Positions 48,203-55,544 of a stretch of DNA of 64,000 nucleotides are shown here, one piece after another (the first letter of the stretch is position 1; each line of letters starts with the position of its first letter). Under the pieces are notes generated by a model. That model did not search any database and had not been told where the DNA came from. It saw nothing but the letters and a program-made list of their open reading frames with translations. The stretch lies in NCBI RefSeq assembly GCF_900473935.1, contig NZ_UCNN01000017.1, forward strand, positions 54,723 to 118,722, read 5' to 3'. This DNA comes from Synechococcus sp. UW105 (GTDB lineage: Bacteria > Cyanobacteriota > Cyanobacteriia > PCC-6307 > Cyanobiaceae). Both the position numbers and the translations under genes were made by a program.

Positions 48203-48438
48203 CGATCCCTGATTTCTCTGTGGACAGCCGCCAGCGCCACATTGACCTGCGCATCTGCAATGAGCTGATGGAGGCCGTGGAGATGGCCAAGGTCGATGGG
48301 CGCTCTCTGGCTGGGACGGATCTGCTCTCACAAGTCGACCCGTCGATGACAGACGAGGAGTTCTGGCAATTCGTCTTCAGAGCCTGCAACCGATACAGCC
48401 GGGAGCTGGTGGGACCCTCTCTCCAGGGGGCCATCTGA
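48199..48438 (+). CDS. Element protein of unknown function, 79 residues
   Basis: An acidic, mostly helical small protein (RHIDLRICNELMEAVEMAKVDG, MTDEEFWQFVFRACNRYSREL). It begins at an ATGA overlap and ends in TGATG with the next minicistron. No family recognised. Confidence 0.6.
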   Translation: MTIPDFSVDSRQRHIDLRICNELMEAVEMAKVDGRSLAGTDLLSQVDPSMTDEEFWQFVFRACNRYSRELVGPSLQGAI

Positions 48439-48473
48439 TGGCGAAAGACGGCTGGTTTGAGGGGGTCATATGA
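48438..48473 (+). CDS. 11-codon minicistron linking two genes
   Basis: ATG at 48438 overlaps the previous stop (TGATG) and encodes MAKDGWFEGVI, ending in an ATGA overlap with the next gene. Its size fits a coupling device that carries ribosomes on to the next start better than a working protein. Confidence 0.4.
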   Translation: MAKDGWFEGVI

Positions 48474-48631
48474 GACCTCTCCTCAAGATCAAGCGCCGCT
48501 TAGAGGACATCGATCGTGCCCTCGAGCGCCAGCGCACTGCGACGACAAAGCAGCTGCCTGAACTGTTGCGGCTCCGGCGGGAATGCCTGCTCGAGATACG
48601 GGATTTGGAAAGCAATTACTGGGGGCACTGA
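48470..48631 (+). CDS. Small coiled-coil protein, 53 residues
   Basis: ATG 48470 opens a short charged helix-rich protein (KIKRRLEDIDRALERQRTATTKQ, then LLRLRRECLLEIRDLESNYWGH), likely a coiled coil. Both ends overlap neighbours (ATGA before, TGATG after), so it belongs to the operon of the Toprim protein and could be its partner. Confidence 0.6.
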   Translation: MRPLLKIKRRLEDIDRALERQRTATTKQLPELLRLRRECLLEIRDLESNYWGH

Positions 48632-49539
48632 TGAGCAGAAAACCCCCAAAACTGCTGTCTCATGATCAGGACGCACTGCTCAGATCCGAGCTGGTGCGTC
48701 TGGCTTCAGAGCTCCATCCGATCACCGTTCGCGGTCTCTATTACCAAGCAGTGGTGTCCGCATTACTTGATTACATCACCAAGGACAGCCTGGGCAGCCG
48801 GGTCAATTACAACCTTGTCCAAACTCGCGTCTTGAATCTGCGCAAAGCAGGAGTGATGTCCTGGGAATGGGTGGTGGATGAATCTCGAGCCAGTTATTGG
48901 CAGCCTCGCTGGGTGGATCCTTCTGGCTTTGCATGGACAGCACCGCACTACTACCGACTGGACTTCTGGCGTGAGCAGCGGATCCGGCCGTTAGTGATCG
49001 TGGAGAAGGCAGGTCAAATACCTGTTTATCTCCAGCACGCTCGGCAATTCGGCTTGGATGTGGTGGCCTGCAAGGGTTATGGCTCTGCCAGTTACTTGCG
49101 GTCAGTGGCCCTCAGCGTGGATGAGCACATCCGTGAAGGGCAAGCCATTCAGCTTCTGGTCTGCGCTGATTTCGATCCAAGCGGTGACGATTGGCCGCGG
49201 GCAGCATTGGAGGAGATCCAATCGCATGTCAGTGAGCCGGAGGCCGTAACGATGCAGCGGGTACTTGTGACCCGCGATGACCTAGACGGCTTTGGCGCAC
49301 TTGTCGCGCTGCGAGGCGCCAACAAAAACGACAGCCGCACAATGAGATTTCTTGAGCGGCATGGCTTTATGCCCGAACAAGAGGTCTGTGTGGAGATGGA
49401 TGCAATGAATCCAGCTGAAGCTCGGCAGCGGATTGAAGACATCGCATTAGATTTATTTGATGGCGATCTTGAAAAAGAGCGCAACATCGAATCAGAACAA
49501 CGTGAGCAGATCACGATGGCTCTGAAATCACTGTCTTGA
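48631..49539 (+). CDS. Spo11/TopoVIA-like Toprim protein
   Basis: A 302-residue protein whose layout recalls topoisomerase VI subunit A and Spo11. A winged-helix part contains ITVRGLYYQAV, with Tyr37/Tyr38 in the place of the DNA-cleaving Tyr, and a Toprim domain has Glu125 in PLVIVEKAGQ and Asp180/Asp182 in LLVCADFDPSGDDW. The linker KGYGSASYL is also family-like. Free-standing A-type proteins occur in phages and plasmids without subunit B. No TopoVIB-like ATPase is in the element. A DNA break or primase/replication role is possible; I infer the fold, not the activity. A terminator follows. Confidence 0.7.
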   Translation: MSRKPPKLLSHDQDALLRSELVRLASELHPITVRGLYYQAVVSALLDYITKDSLGSRVNYNLVQTRVLNLRKAGVMSWEWVVDESRASYWQPRWVDPSGFAWTAPHYYRLDFWREQRIRPLVIVEKAGQIPVYLQHARQFGLDVVACKGYGSASYLRSVALSVDEHIREGQAIQLLVCADFDPSGDDWPRAALEEIQSHVSEPEAVTMQRVLVTRDDLDGFGALVALRGANKNDSRTMRFLERHGFMPEQEVCVEMDAMNPAEARQRIEDIALDLFDGDLEKERNIESEQREQITMALKSLS

Positions 49540-49555
49540 CACTTTAAAGATCATG

Positions 49556-49579
49556 AAGCCCCCATAAGGGGGCTTTTTT
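49556..49579 (+). terminator. Intrinsic terminator after the Toprim gene
   Basis: AGCCCCC-ATAA-GGGGGCT followed by TTTTTT, ending the transcript of the first gene block of the element. The 130 bases after it hold no clear gene. Confidence 0.9.
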
Positions 49580-49713
49580 GTGTGTAGAAATGCTTAAGAA
49601 AGTAATGAAGTTAGATACATCTGCCGGCAAAGAGATGCAGACGCAGGCAAAGACCGACGTGAGCCATTTTTGAATCCATGTAGTGTTCGAACGTCGTCAC
49701 CCAATGACACTTG

Positions 49714-49896
49714 ATGCCGCTCACTATTCCAGCCCCGAACTGCAACAGAGAACGCAAATGTCCTCTGACTTTGGTTCTGTCACCCGAACAAAAGGATTAC
49801 ATCGAGCTATATCGAAAAAGCCAAGGACTCCGCTCCATGGCTGAAGCTGCGCGACAGCTTCTGTATCTCGGAAGCCTGGCAACCGCCGAAGCTTGA
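49714..49896 (+). CDS. Small protein, possible ribbon-helix-helix DNA-binding protein
   Basis: A 60-residue protein with a beta-strand-like LTLVLSPEQKDYI, then two helices (YIELYRKSQGL, SMAEAARQLLYLGSL), as in Arc/CopG repressors. A regulator of the replication or packaging block downstream would fit, but the match is only to the general pattern. Confidence 0.5.
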   Translation: MPLTIPAPNCNRERKCPLTLVLSPEQKDYIELYRKSQGLRSMAEAARQLLYLGSLATAEA

Positions 49897-49899
49897 TCC

Positions 49900-49935
49900 A
49901 AAAAAAACGGCCCGCAGGACACCACTCCTCGGGCC
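49900..49935 (-). terminator. Terminator facing left (minus-strand transcript)
   Basis: GGCCCG and AGGA pair with TCCT and CGGGCC; read on the minus strand the stem is followed by eight T. It should stop a transcript coming from the right, although no convincing minus-strand gene lies there, so an antisense RNA over 49940-50130 is possible. Confidence 0.6.
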
Positions 49936-49957
49936 ACTGTCGAAAGCCACTGCACCA

Positions 49958-50128
49958 ATGACTATTAGGACTTTACCCAGAACGCAGGGAGCTGATTCCC
50001 TTCTCTGCAGATGTTGTTGCGCTGCAGCGGTGCATCCAGAAGAACTGATCGATAAATTCCCAGGCCGTGCACCTATCTGGGCGCATCGTGCTGTTGATCA
50101 GATGCTCATCGCTCAGGAGCTGAGCTGA
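49958..50128 (+). CDS. Small protein upstream of the primase, 56 residues
   Basis: ATG 49958 opens a frame that ends two bases before the primase start. The second half (EELIDKFPGRAPIWAHRAVDQMLIAQEL) looks like a folded helical peptide; the first half has a cysteine cluster (LLCRCCCAA) and may be untranslated, with GTG 50030 as an alternative start. Confidence 0.4.
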   Translation: MTIRTLPRTQGADSLLCRCCCAAAVHPEELIDKFPGRAPIWAHRAVDQMLIAQELS

Positions 50129-50129
50129 C

Positions 50130-51053
50130 ATGAGCTGGTTCTCTGAACTCGATCGTCTCCAGCCCCTCGTCGATGACCTCGCATTCCTTCCCGTCGGTTG
50201 GGGAAATGAAGGCAAAGGACCGATGCTCAATGGCTGGCAGAAACATGCTGGCTTCAGCGTTGATCAGCTGCAAACCGCTGATGGCATGCGATCCGTTGGT
50301 GCTCGCACTGGGCTGCTAACAGGGCCGCTCCTTTGCTTTGACTTCGACGGTGAAACAGCCCTCGGGCTGGGGATTTATCCATGGGAAGCCACTACCTGGC
50401 AGGTCCATCGCGATAACGATCCTTTCCGCCTGAAGGTGCTCTGCCGGCCAACGCCAGAACAGCTCGAGATGCTGCCTCAGCAACTTGATGGCACGGTCGA
50501 ATTTCAGGGCAAAACGATCACCGCACCAAAGCAAGACGACGCCAAAGGCGAAGCCCTTGAGGTGTTCTTCTTTGGTGGCCGGCAAGTGATCGTCCTGGGA
50601 GAGCACCCATCGAGCGGCGGCAATTATTTCTGGCCTGCTGGGCTCGGCCCTGAAGCACTAAACGCTCCACCTGATGACTGGTGGGCTCATGCCGTCAGCA
50701 TCGCGCTGAAGCAAACAGCCTTGGCTGCTTCTGGGTCTAGGCCATCAAAAACACGCAACGGCACCCGTCGACTCGATCCCTGCCCGATCTGCGGCAGACA
50801 TTCGGGCCGTGGTGGTTCTGCTCTCTGGTGTGACGAGACATCCGATGGGCTGATCCTTTGCATGCCTGGATCCACCTTCAGCGCAGAGCAGTCCCATGGG
50901 CCGCTCTCGATTGGTCAGGTCGTCAACGGTTACGCGCTGGTCAAGCGCACCGGTGATGTCCTCACCTTCAAGCCTCATCAACCCCTTCCGTGCCGGCGGA
51001 AACGAAATGCCCGGAACCAACACCTCGCCCGATTGGCGGTAACTGCCTCATGA
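50130..51053 (+). CDS. Primase of the primase-polymerase (AEP) type with zinc motif
   Basis: A 307-residue protein beginning with a region like bifunctional primase/polymerase: LPVGWGNEGKGPMLNGWQ, TGLLTGPLLCFDFDGE with the catalytic D-x-D near residues 70-72, and EVFFFGGRQVIVLGEHPSSGG with the later catalytic residues. A zinc-binding part CPICGRHSGRGGSALWC follows near residue 218. It should prime replication of the excised element. Its stop overlaps the helicase start (ATGA), so the two work as a unit, resembling the fused alpha protein of satellite P4 split in two. Confidence 0.72.
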   Translation: MSWFSELDRLQPLVDDLAFLPVGWGNEGKGPMLNGWQKHAGFSVDQLQTADGMRSVGARTGLLTGPLLCFDFDGETALGLGIYPWEATTWQVHRDNDPFRLKVLCRPTPEQLEMLPQQLDGTVEFQGKTITAPKQDDAKGEALEVFFFGGRQVIVLGEHPSSGGNYFWPAGLGPEALNAPPDDWWAHAVSIALKQTALAASGSRPSKTRNGTRRLDPCPICGRHSGRGGSALWCDETSDGLILCMPGSTFSAEQSHGPLSIGQVVNGYALVKRTGDVLTFKPHQPLPCRRKRNARNQHLARLAVTAS

Positions 51054-52606
51054 CTTCCATTCCCTCCATTTCAGAAATCAACCTGGAACTTGATGAAGCC
51101 AGGGCACTCACTGAAGAAGACCTCACGCGATATTTCACCGCGCAGGTTGAACAGGCACTGCTACATGCACCTGACCCTGATTCCCCTCCGCCAGCGCCGC
51201 TAATCACCGTCAACGGCCAGACCTACCAATGGGCCGCTAACTATTACCGCTTGATTTCCACGAGCAAGCTCAAGCGAAAGATCGTCGAGATCGCACGGGT
51301 CACCAAAGTGCCGCTCAAGGATGGCGGCGAAAGCCATCCATTCATGAAGCCTCGGTTCATTACTGAAGCGCTGCAATGGATCCAGCTACGGACAGAACGC
51401 GACGCAGAAGAGCTCAACCCTGATGGCTACGTCAATTGCCGCAATGGAGTGCTGCACATTTCATGGGATGGATCCCGCCCTATCCCCACGCTGGAAATCC
51501 ATGACCCGGAACAGCACCTCTTCACTGATCCCCCTGGCGTCACTTACAACGCCGAGGCCGATCTGACCTACGCCAATCAACTTCTCGAATGCTTCAGCGT
51601 TGAAGGCCGTGCCCTCTTCCTGGAGGTGGCCGGCGCAACGCTCGATGTTGATGCCGTCCGCAGTCGTGGCCATCGCATCCCCGCGACGATGCTCATCGGT
51701 ACCGGCAAGAACGGCAAGGACACCATCCGCGAAGCATTGGGCCGGCTGCATGGCAGCAGTTCCGTCGCGATCCTTTCCATCAAGGATTGGCAGGGCTACG
51801 AATCAGGGTCCGGTCGAGGCCGATTCAGCGTCTCGCAACTGGATCGCGCACGACTCTCCATCGGTTCTGAGAACAGCGGCGCTTTCAAGATCGACAACCT
51901 CGAATCACTAAAGGCCGCCATCACCGGTGAGCCGATGTACGTCGAAGACAAAGGCATCAAAGGGAACTGGATCACCCCACGGGCTGCCTTCCTGTTCTTC
52001 CTGAATCAGCCGCCACTGCTTGATGGAGGCAGTGCTGCAATCGCCTCGCGCTGGGGTGTCATCAAGATGCCGCACACCTACAGCGTTCAACCCAAACCCG
52101 GTCAGAAAACAGCAGACCCACGGTTCAAACACGATCCTGATTTCTTGGCGGAGAAAGTCCTGCCAGGCCTGCTCAATCTCCTGATCCAAACCCTTGGGGA
52201 TGTTGTGCAGCATGGCTTCAGCCTCGATGCAGTCAGCGATGACCTGCAAGAGCTCAGAGAAGCTACCTGCCACATTCATGGCTTCCTCCGTGATGCCGGC
52301 TATCGCGTCACCAATGACATCACCGATGAAGTCGAGGCCAAGGACATCTGGGAAGACCTGACGCGCTGGTACAAGGACAACGATTGGATGGCCATGGATC
52401 GCATTGGCGATTGGAAGTTCATCAGCACCAAAGACGGTGACGAACCAATCCGCGCTGCCCGATTGCTGCCCAAACGGCTCATGCAGCTCTATCCAGACAT
52501 CAAGCCCGATAGAGCCACAACCTCCGATCGAAGAGTGCTGGTTTATGGCATCAAACGGGTGGGGGCAAACACAACTGATCTGGGGGCAAATGAATGCCCC
52601 TTCTGA
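51050..52606 (+). CDS. SF3/D5-like replicative helicase
   Basis: A 518-residue protein of the phage/plasmid primase C-terminal (D5, P4) helicase type. The D5-N-like block DGYVNCRNGVLHIS is near residue 126, the Walker A PATMLIGTGKNGKDT near 217-225, and the arginine-finger and Walker B region after 270 (SIGSENSGAFKIDNLESLKAAITGE; AAFLFFLNQPPLL). It probably unwinds the origin. ATG 51050 overlaps the primase stop; the longer frame to 50990 is a shadow. The last 46 bases already contain origin repeats. Confidence 0.82.
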   Translation: MTSIPSISEINLELDEARALTEEDLTRYFTAQVEQALLHAPDPDSPPPAPLITVNGQTYQWAANYYRLISTSKLKRKIVEIARVTKVPLKDGGESHPFMKPRFITEALQWIQLRTERDAEELNPDGYVNCRNGVLHISWDGSRPIPTLEIHDPEQHLFTDPPGVTYNAEADLTYANQLLECFSVEGRALFLEVAGATLDVDAVRSRGHRIPATMLIGTGKNGKDTIREALGRLHGSSSVAILSIKDWQGYESGSGRGRFSVSQLDRARLSIGSENSGAFKIDNLESLKAAITGEPMYVEDKGIKGNWITPRAAFLFFLNQPPLLDGGSAAIASRWGVIKMPHTYSVQPKPGQKTADPRFKHDPDFLAEKVLPGLLNLLIQTLGDVVQHGFSLDAVSDDLQELREATCHIHGFLRDAGYRVTNDITDEVEAKDIWEDLTRWYKDNDWMAMDRIGDWKFISTKDGDEPIRAARLLPKRLMQLYPDIKPDRATTSDRRVLVYGIKRVGANTTDLGANECPF

Positions 52607-52923
52607 AGGCAAAGGAGGCAAACCGGAGGCAAGCACGGATGCAAATGTTCAGTGATTGCAGTCGCGCGGAGGCAACGGAGGCAAATCAACTATTACGTCA
52701 GACCACAGAACTGACAATCAGGAGACCGGGGGCAAACTGCATCCGCTGCGGAGTCAAATCGGTGGCAAATCTGGTGGCAAGATCCCAGTCACACCAATAC
52801 TTCGGAGGCAATGGAGCTAAACCTCTATATCTATTCAATGTTTTATTAAAAGGGGTATATAAAACGCGTGGAGAAATATCTGACCGGGGTAGGGCATTTT
52901 GCCTCCATTGCCTCCTTGCCTCC
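52561..52923 (+). repeat. Iteron-like array of GG(A/T/G)GGCAA repeats, putative replication origin (or packaging site)
   Basis: Thirteen direct copies of a 9-mer close to GGAGGCAAA start at 52561, 52582, 52605, 52614, 52625, 52637, 52668, 52677, 52728, 52750, 52761, 52773 and 52804 (three of them diverged: 52605, 52637, 52750). Three inverted copies lie at 52898, 52907 and 52915. Between the two sets is an AT-rich stretch (52820-52864) containing TATATAAAA. Spacings are close to whole helical turns (9-12, 21-23, 31, 51). The array spans the end of the helicase gene and the 342-base gap before the terminase. No ORF is supported in the gap. Confidence 0.8.
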
Positions 52924-52948
52924 GACATAGAACCGCTAATCTTGGTTC

Positions 52949-53662
52949 ATGAGCCAAACGGTCGTAAAACAAACGGACCCTTCAGAGGGCAAATCTGCTC
53001 CGGGGAAATACAAGCGCAAGCGGTCCCAAGAACTCATCACACGTGATATTCGGGCCTACGAACTGCACATGAATGGTTCCTCCATTCGGGCCATCGGTGA
53101 TGACATCGGCGTTAAGTCCTCCCGCACTGCATGGGAAGCAGTTAGGCGAGGGGAAAAGCATGTCGAGGAAAACGGAATCAACATCACCCGGCGAACGATT
53201 GAAATTGACCAGCTGTTCAAGAACACCCTTGGACACCTTGCAGGGGAAATCTCACGCCAGGCCGGCGAGGGCCGGATTCAAACGATCGAGCGCAGCGATG
53301 GCTCGAGGGAGATCCGCAGGACAAAAGGAATCGATCCCCGCACTGCTGAGGCGCTGGCCAGATCCGCTGATCAGTGGGCTCAGTTCCTGGGCATCACTGA
53401 TCGCGCCAATGAAACGACTCAACAGGCCACGGTGATCAACCTGAGTGCTCCTGCCGATGGCGCTTCTTTCTCTGATCGCTGGAGCTCTGCAGAGACTGTC
53501 GATGTGACCACGAGTGAGAGCAAAAGTGAGAGCACAGACCTACTCATGCCGGCAGATGCAAGTGCAGACCTGCATAGACCTACGCCTAGCGGAGGCGTCA
53601 AAGGGACTTCTGGCCATCCCGCAGTCGGGACACCTGCCCTCGAGCAGCAGGAGCTGATCTGA
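52949..53662 (+). CDS. terS: Terminase small subunit, probable
   Basis: A 237-residue basic protein. The N-terminus has RKRSQELITRDIRAYELHMNGSSIRAIGDDIGVKSSRTAWEAVRRGE, a helix-turn-helix of the terminase small-subunit type, then a helical oligomerisation region and a disordered tail. It starts 25 bases after the repeat array and overlaps terL by TGATG. Small terminases recognise the DNA to be packaged. No enzyme motif is visible, so the identity rests on position and HTH. Two GTGAGAGC octamers occur in its 3' part (53514, 53526). Confidence 0.6.
   Translation: MSQTVVKQTDPSEGKSAPGKYKRKRSQELITRDIRAYELHMNGSSIRAIGDDIGVKSSRTAWEAVRRGEKHVEENGINITRRTIEIDQLFKNTLGHLAGEISRQAGEGRIQTIERSDGSREIRRTKGIDPRTAEALARSADQWAQFLGITDRANETTQQATVINLSAPADGASFSDRWSSAETVDVTTSESKSESTDLLMPADASADLHRPTPSGGVKGTSGHPAVGTPALEQQELI
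53514..53533 (-). repeat. Two internal copies of the GCTCTCAC octamer
   Basis: GTGAGAGC (inverse of GCTCTCAC) occurs at 53514-53521 and 53526-53533, 12 bases apart, inside the terS frame. The same octamer marks both ends of the element; whether the internal pair binds anything is unknown. Confidence 0.4.
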
Positions 53663-55125
53663 TGACTGTTGCCCCCGTCGCCGGCAGTGCCGGCATCGAG
53701 ATCCGCGAGCCCACGCTCACCCAGCGCCTCATGTTGGATGCGCCACACGGCGATGACCTTTGCGTGATCAGTGCTCGAGGCACAGGCAAGAGCTGGGGCA
53801 TTGCGCTGCTGGTGGCCAGGGACGCGGCGCACTTCAAATCGAAGTTCAGCTGCCTGATTACTCGAACCACCTTTCAGGGCCTCACCGAGCTCCAGGGCCT
53901 GCTGTGGCGCTACCTGACGGTGGCATTCCCAGGCACGACCTACTCGAGCGGGGACCTGACATTCAGGCTCGGCGGCAAGGACATGCCATTCGGGAAGCTC
54001 GAGCTGGCTTACACCGGTGCTGGCCCAGCTGAGCAGGTGAAGGCACTGGCCCGGCTGCAGGGTCGATCGTTCATCACGGCGATCCATGACGAGGTGGGAA
54101 ATCACTTCGACAGTGCGTTTATCGACCAGGCCGCTGCCACGTTGCGTGGACCTGCTGGGGTGCCGACGAGGACCATCCTGCTGGGGAATCCTGGCGGTCC
54201 AGCGCATCCATGGCTGCAGGCGAGATATGGGATTCCAGCGGGTTATCCAGAGCCAGGGAAGGCCTCGAGGTTCTGGTCAGAGGATCTGGGCAAGCACGTC
54301 ATCTTTGCCAGTTTCACGGCCAGCTCGAATCAGCATTTGGATGTTGATGCCTATATCCGGAACATCAGGATTGCAGCTGCTGATGACCCTGCGCTGCTGG
54401 ATGCGTGGCTGCATGGGCGGCTGGATGTGGACATTGCTGGAGCGTTCTTTGGCTCGAGCTTCGGGATCCGGAGATCACTGCGAGATGTGCGACCTGGCGG
54501 CATCAGACAGGACGTACTGCGTCGAGCGTTTGTCTGCATGGACTGGGGCTGCAGTGCACCGACAGTGGCGTATTTGTGTTTACCAGATCCAGAGGGTGCA
54601 CCAAAGGGGAGCATCCATTTACTGGATGAGTTTTATGTAGCTGCCAGCACGGCGGGTGGGCAGCGTGACTGGACGCGTGGCACTTATCTGAGCAATGCCG
54701 AGCAAGCAGTGGGAATTATGGAGTGGCTGAGCCGCTGGGGATTAAGGACTGGGAGCACGAGTGTGGTTGCAGACGATGCGGTGTTTAACGCGACGGGAGG
54801 GCCGAAAGGGAGTGTGGCGGGGGACTTTAAGGATGCGGGCTGCCCGTTGGTTAGGGCTGGGAAGATGCAAGCGAGGGAGGCATCGGGGCTGAGTTTGGTG
54901 CGGACGATGTTGCAGGCAGCTGGGAGGGATCCAGAGACGCCGTGGCTGCTGTGGACTAGGTCGTGTGAGGGTTTAATGGCTACATGGCCGACGCTGCCTA
55001 GGCATCCGAGGGATGTGGAGCGGATTGCAGATGGCTGTGCGAATCACAGTTTGGATGCGGTGAGATATGGGGTGCAGTGGTGGCGGAGCAAGTGGGTAGC
55101 AAACAGGCCGGTGGCTGTGTATTAG
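53662..55125 (+). CDS. terL: Terminase large subunit
   Basis: A 487-residue packaging ATPase and nuclease. Walker A is ARGTGKS at residues 38-44 and Walker B ends IHDEVG with Asp143-Glu144. The RNase-H-like nuclease domain starts at MDWGCSAPTVAYL near residue 293 and continues with VVADDAVF. It would dock the element's DNA on a helper portal and cut it. Base use is more G-rich from about 54,650 on. Confidence 0.85.
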   Translation: MTVAPVAGSAGIEIREPTLTQRLMLDAPHGDDLCVISARGTGKSWGIALLVARDAAHFKSKFSCLITRTTFQGLTELQGLLWRYLTVAFPGTTYSSGDLTFRLGGKDMPFGKLELAYTGAGPAEQVKALARLQGRSFITAIHDEVGNHFDSAFIDQAAATLRGPAGVPTRTILLGNPGGPAHPWLQARYGIPAGYPEPGKASRFWSEDLGKHVIFASFTASSNQHLDVDAYIRNIRIAAADDPALLDAWLHGRLDVDIAGAFFGSSFGIRRSLRDVRPGGIRQDVLRRAFVCMDWGCSAPTVAYLCLPDPEGAPKGSIHLLDEFYVAASTAGGQRDWTRGTYLSNAEQAVGIMEWLSRWGLRTGSTSVVADDAVFNATGGPKGSVAGDFKDAGCPLVRAGKMQAREASGLSLVRTMLQAAGRDPETPWLLWTRSCEGLMATWPTLPRHPRDVERIADGCANHSLDAVRYGVQWWRSKWVANRPVAVY

Positions 55126-55127
55126 GG

Positions 55128-55544
55128 ATGAAGATAATTAAGGGAGATGTTGTGAGGTTGGCGTCAAGTGTGACGCGTGCTGAATTTGGGGTGGAATTAT
55201 GTGATGAGGATGGCGAGATGTTGGAGATTGATGGTGTTGTTGAGAGTGAGAGGAATGAATATTGGGTGAAAGTAATTATCAGGAGAATGATTCCAATGGG
55301 GAGGTTATGCAGGGCTGCGGAGGGCGCGGTGCTGCGAAGGGTGAGGAGAGATGAGGTATTGGGTGTAATTGAGGGTGAAGCGCGGTTATGGCCTGATGCG
55401 AGGTCGCTGCAGGGAGTGAATGATGAGCGCAGGGGAAAGGCGCGGAAGGAAGTTATGCCAGTGATGTGGACCGTTGGTGCAGAGGAGTGCCCAGCCGAAA
55501 ATTCCCCGAGTGGGCGATGGCCTCAGCAGAGGTCTGATGGATAA
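55128..55544 (+). CDS. Unknown protein between terL and HNH gene
   Basis: A 138-residue protein with ATG 55128, two bases after terL. It opens with MKIIKGDVVRLASSVTRAEFGVELCDEDG, a small beta-type fold, and ends less ordered. The stretch is strongly G- and T-rich on the plus strand, unlike the rest of the element. No family recognised. Confidence 0.5.
   Translation: MKIIKGDVVRLASSVTRAEFGVELCDEDGEMLEIDGVVESERNEYWVKVIIRRMIPMGRLCRAAEGAVLRRVRRDEVLGVIEGEARLWPDARSLQGVNDERRGKARKEVMPVMWTVGAEECPAENSPSGRWPQQRSDG

Noticed and set aside
49973..50131. Minus-strand frame opposite the small gene before the primase
   Set aside because: No family features, and the plus-strand frame ends neatly before the primase ATG; kept only as a possible antisense RNA region.
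52561..52923. CRISPR array
   Set aside because: The repeats are 9 bases with irregular 0-42 base gaps; this is an iteron layout, not repeat-spacer units, and no cas gene is present.
52594..53046. 150-residue frame across the repeat array and terS start
   Set aside because: It runs through the iterons and overlaps terS in another frame; its content mirrors the repeats, so it is not taken as a gene.
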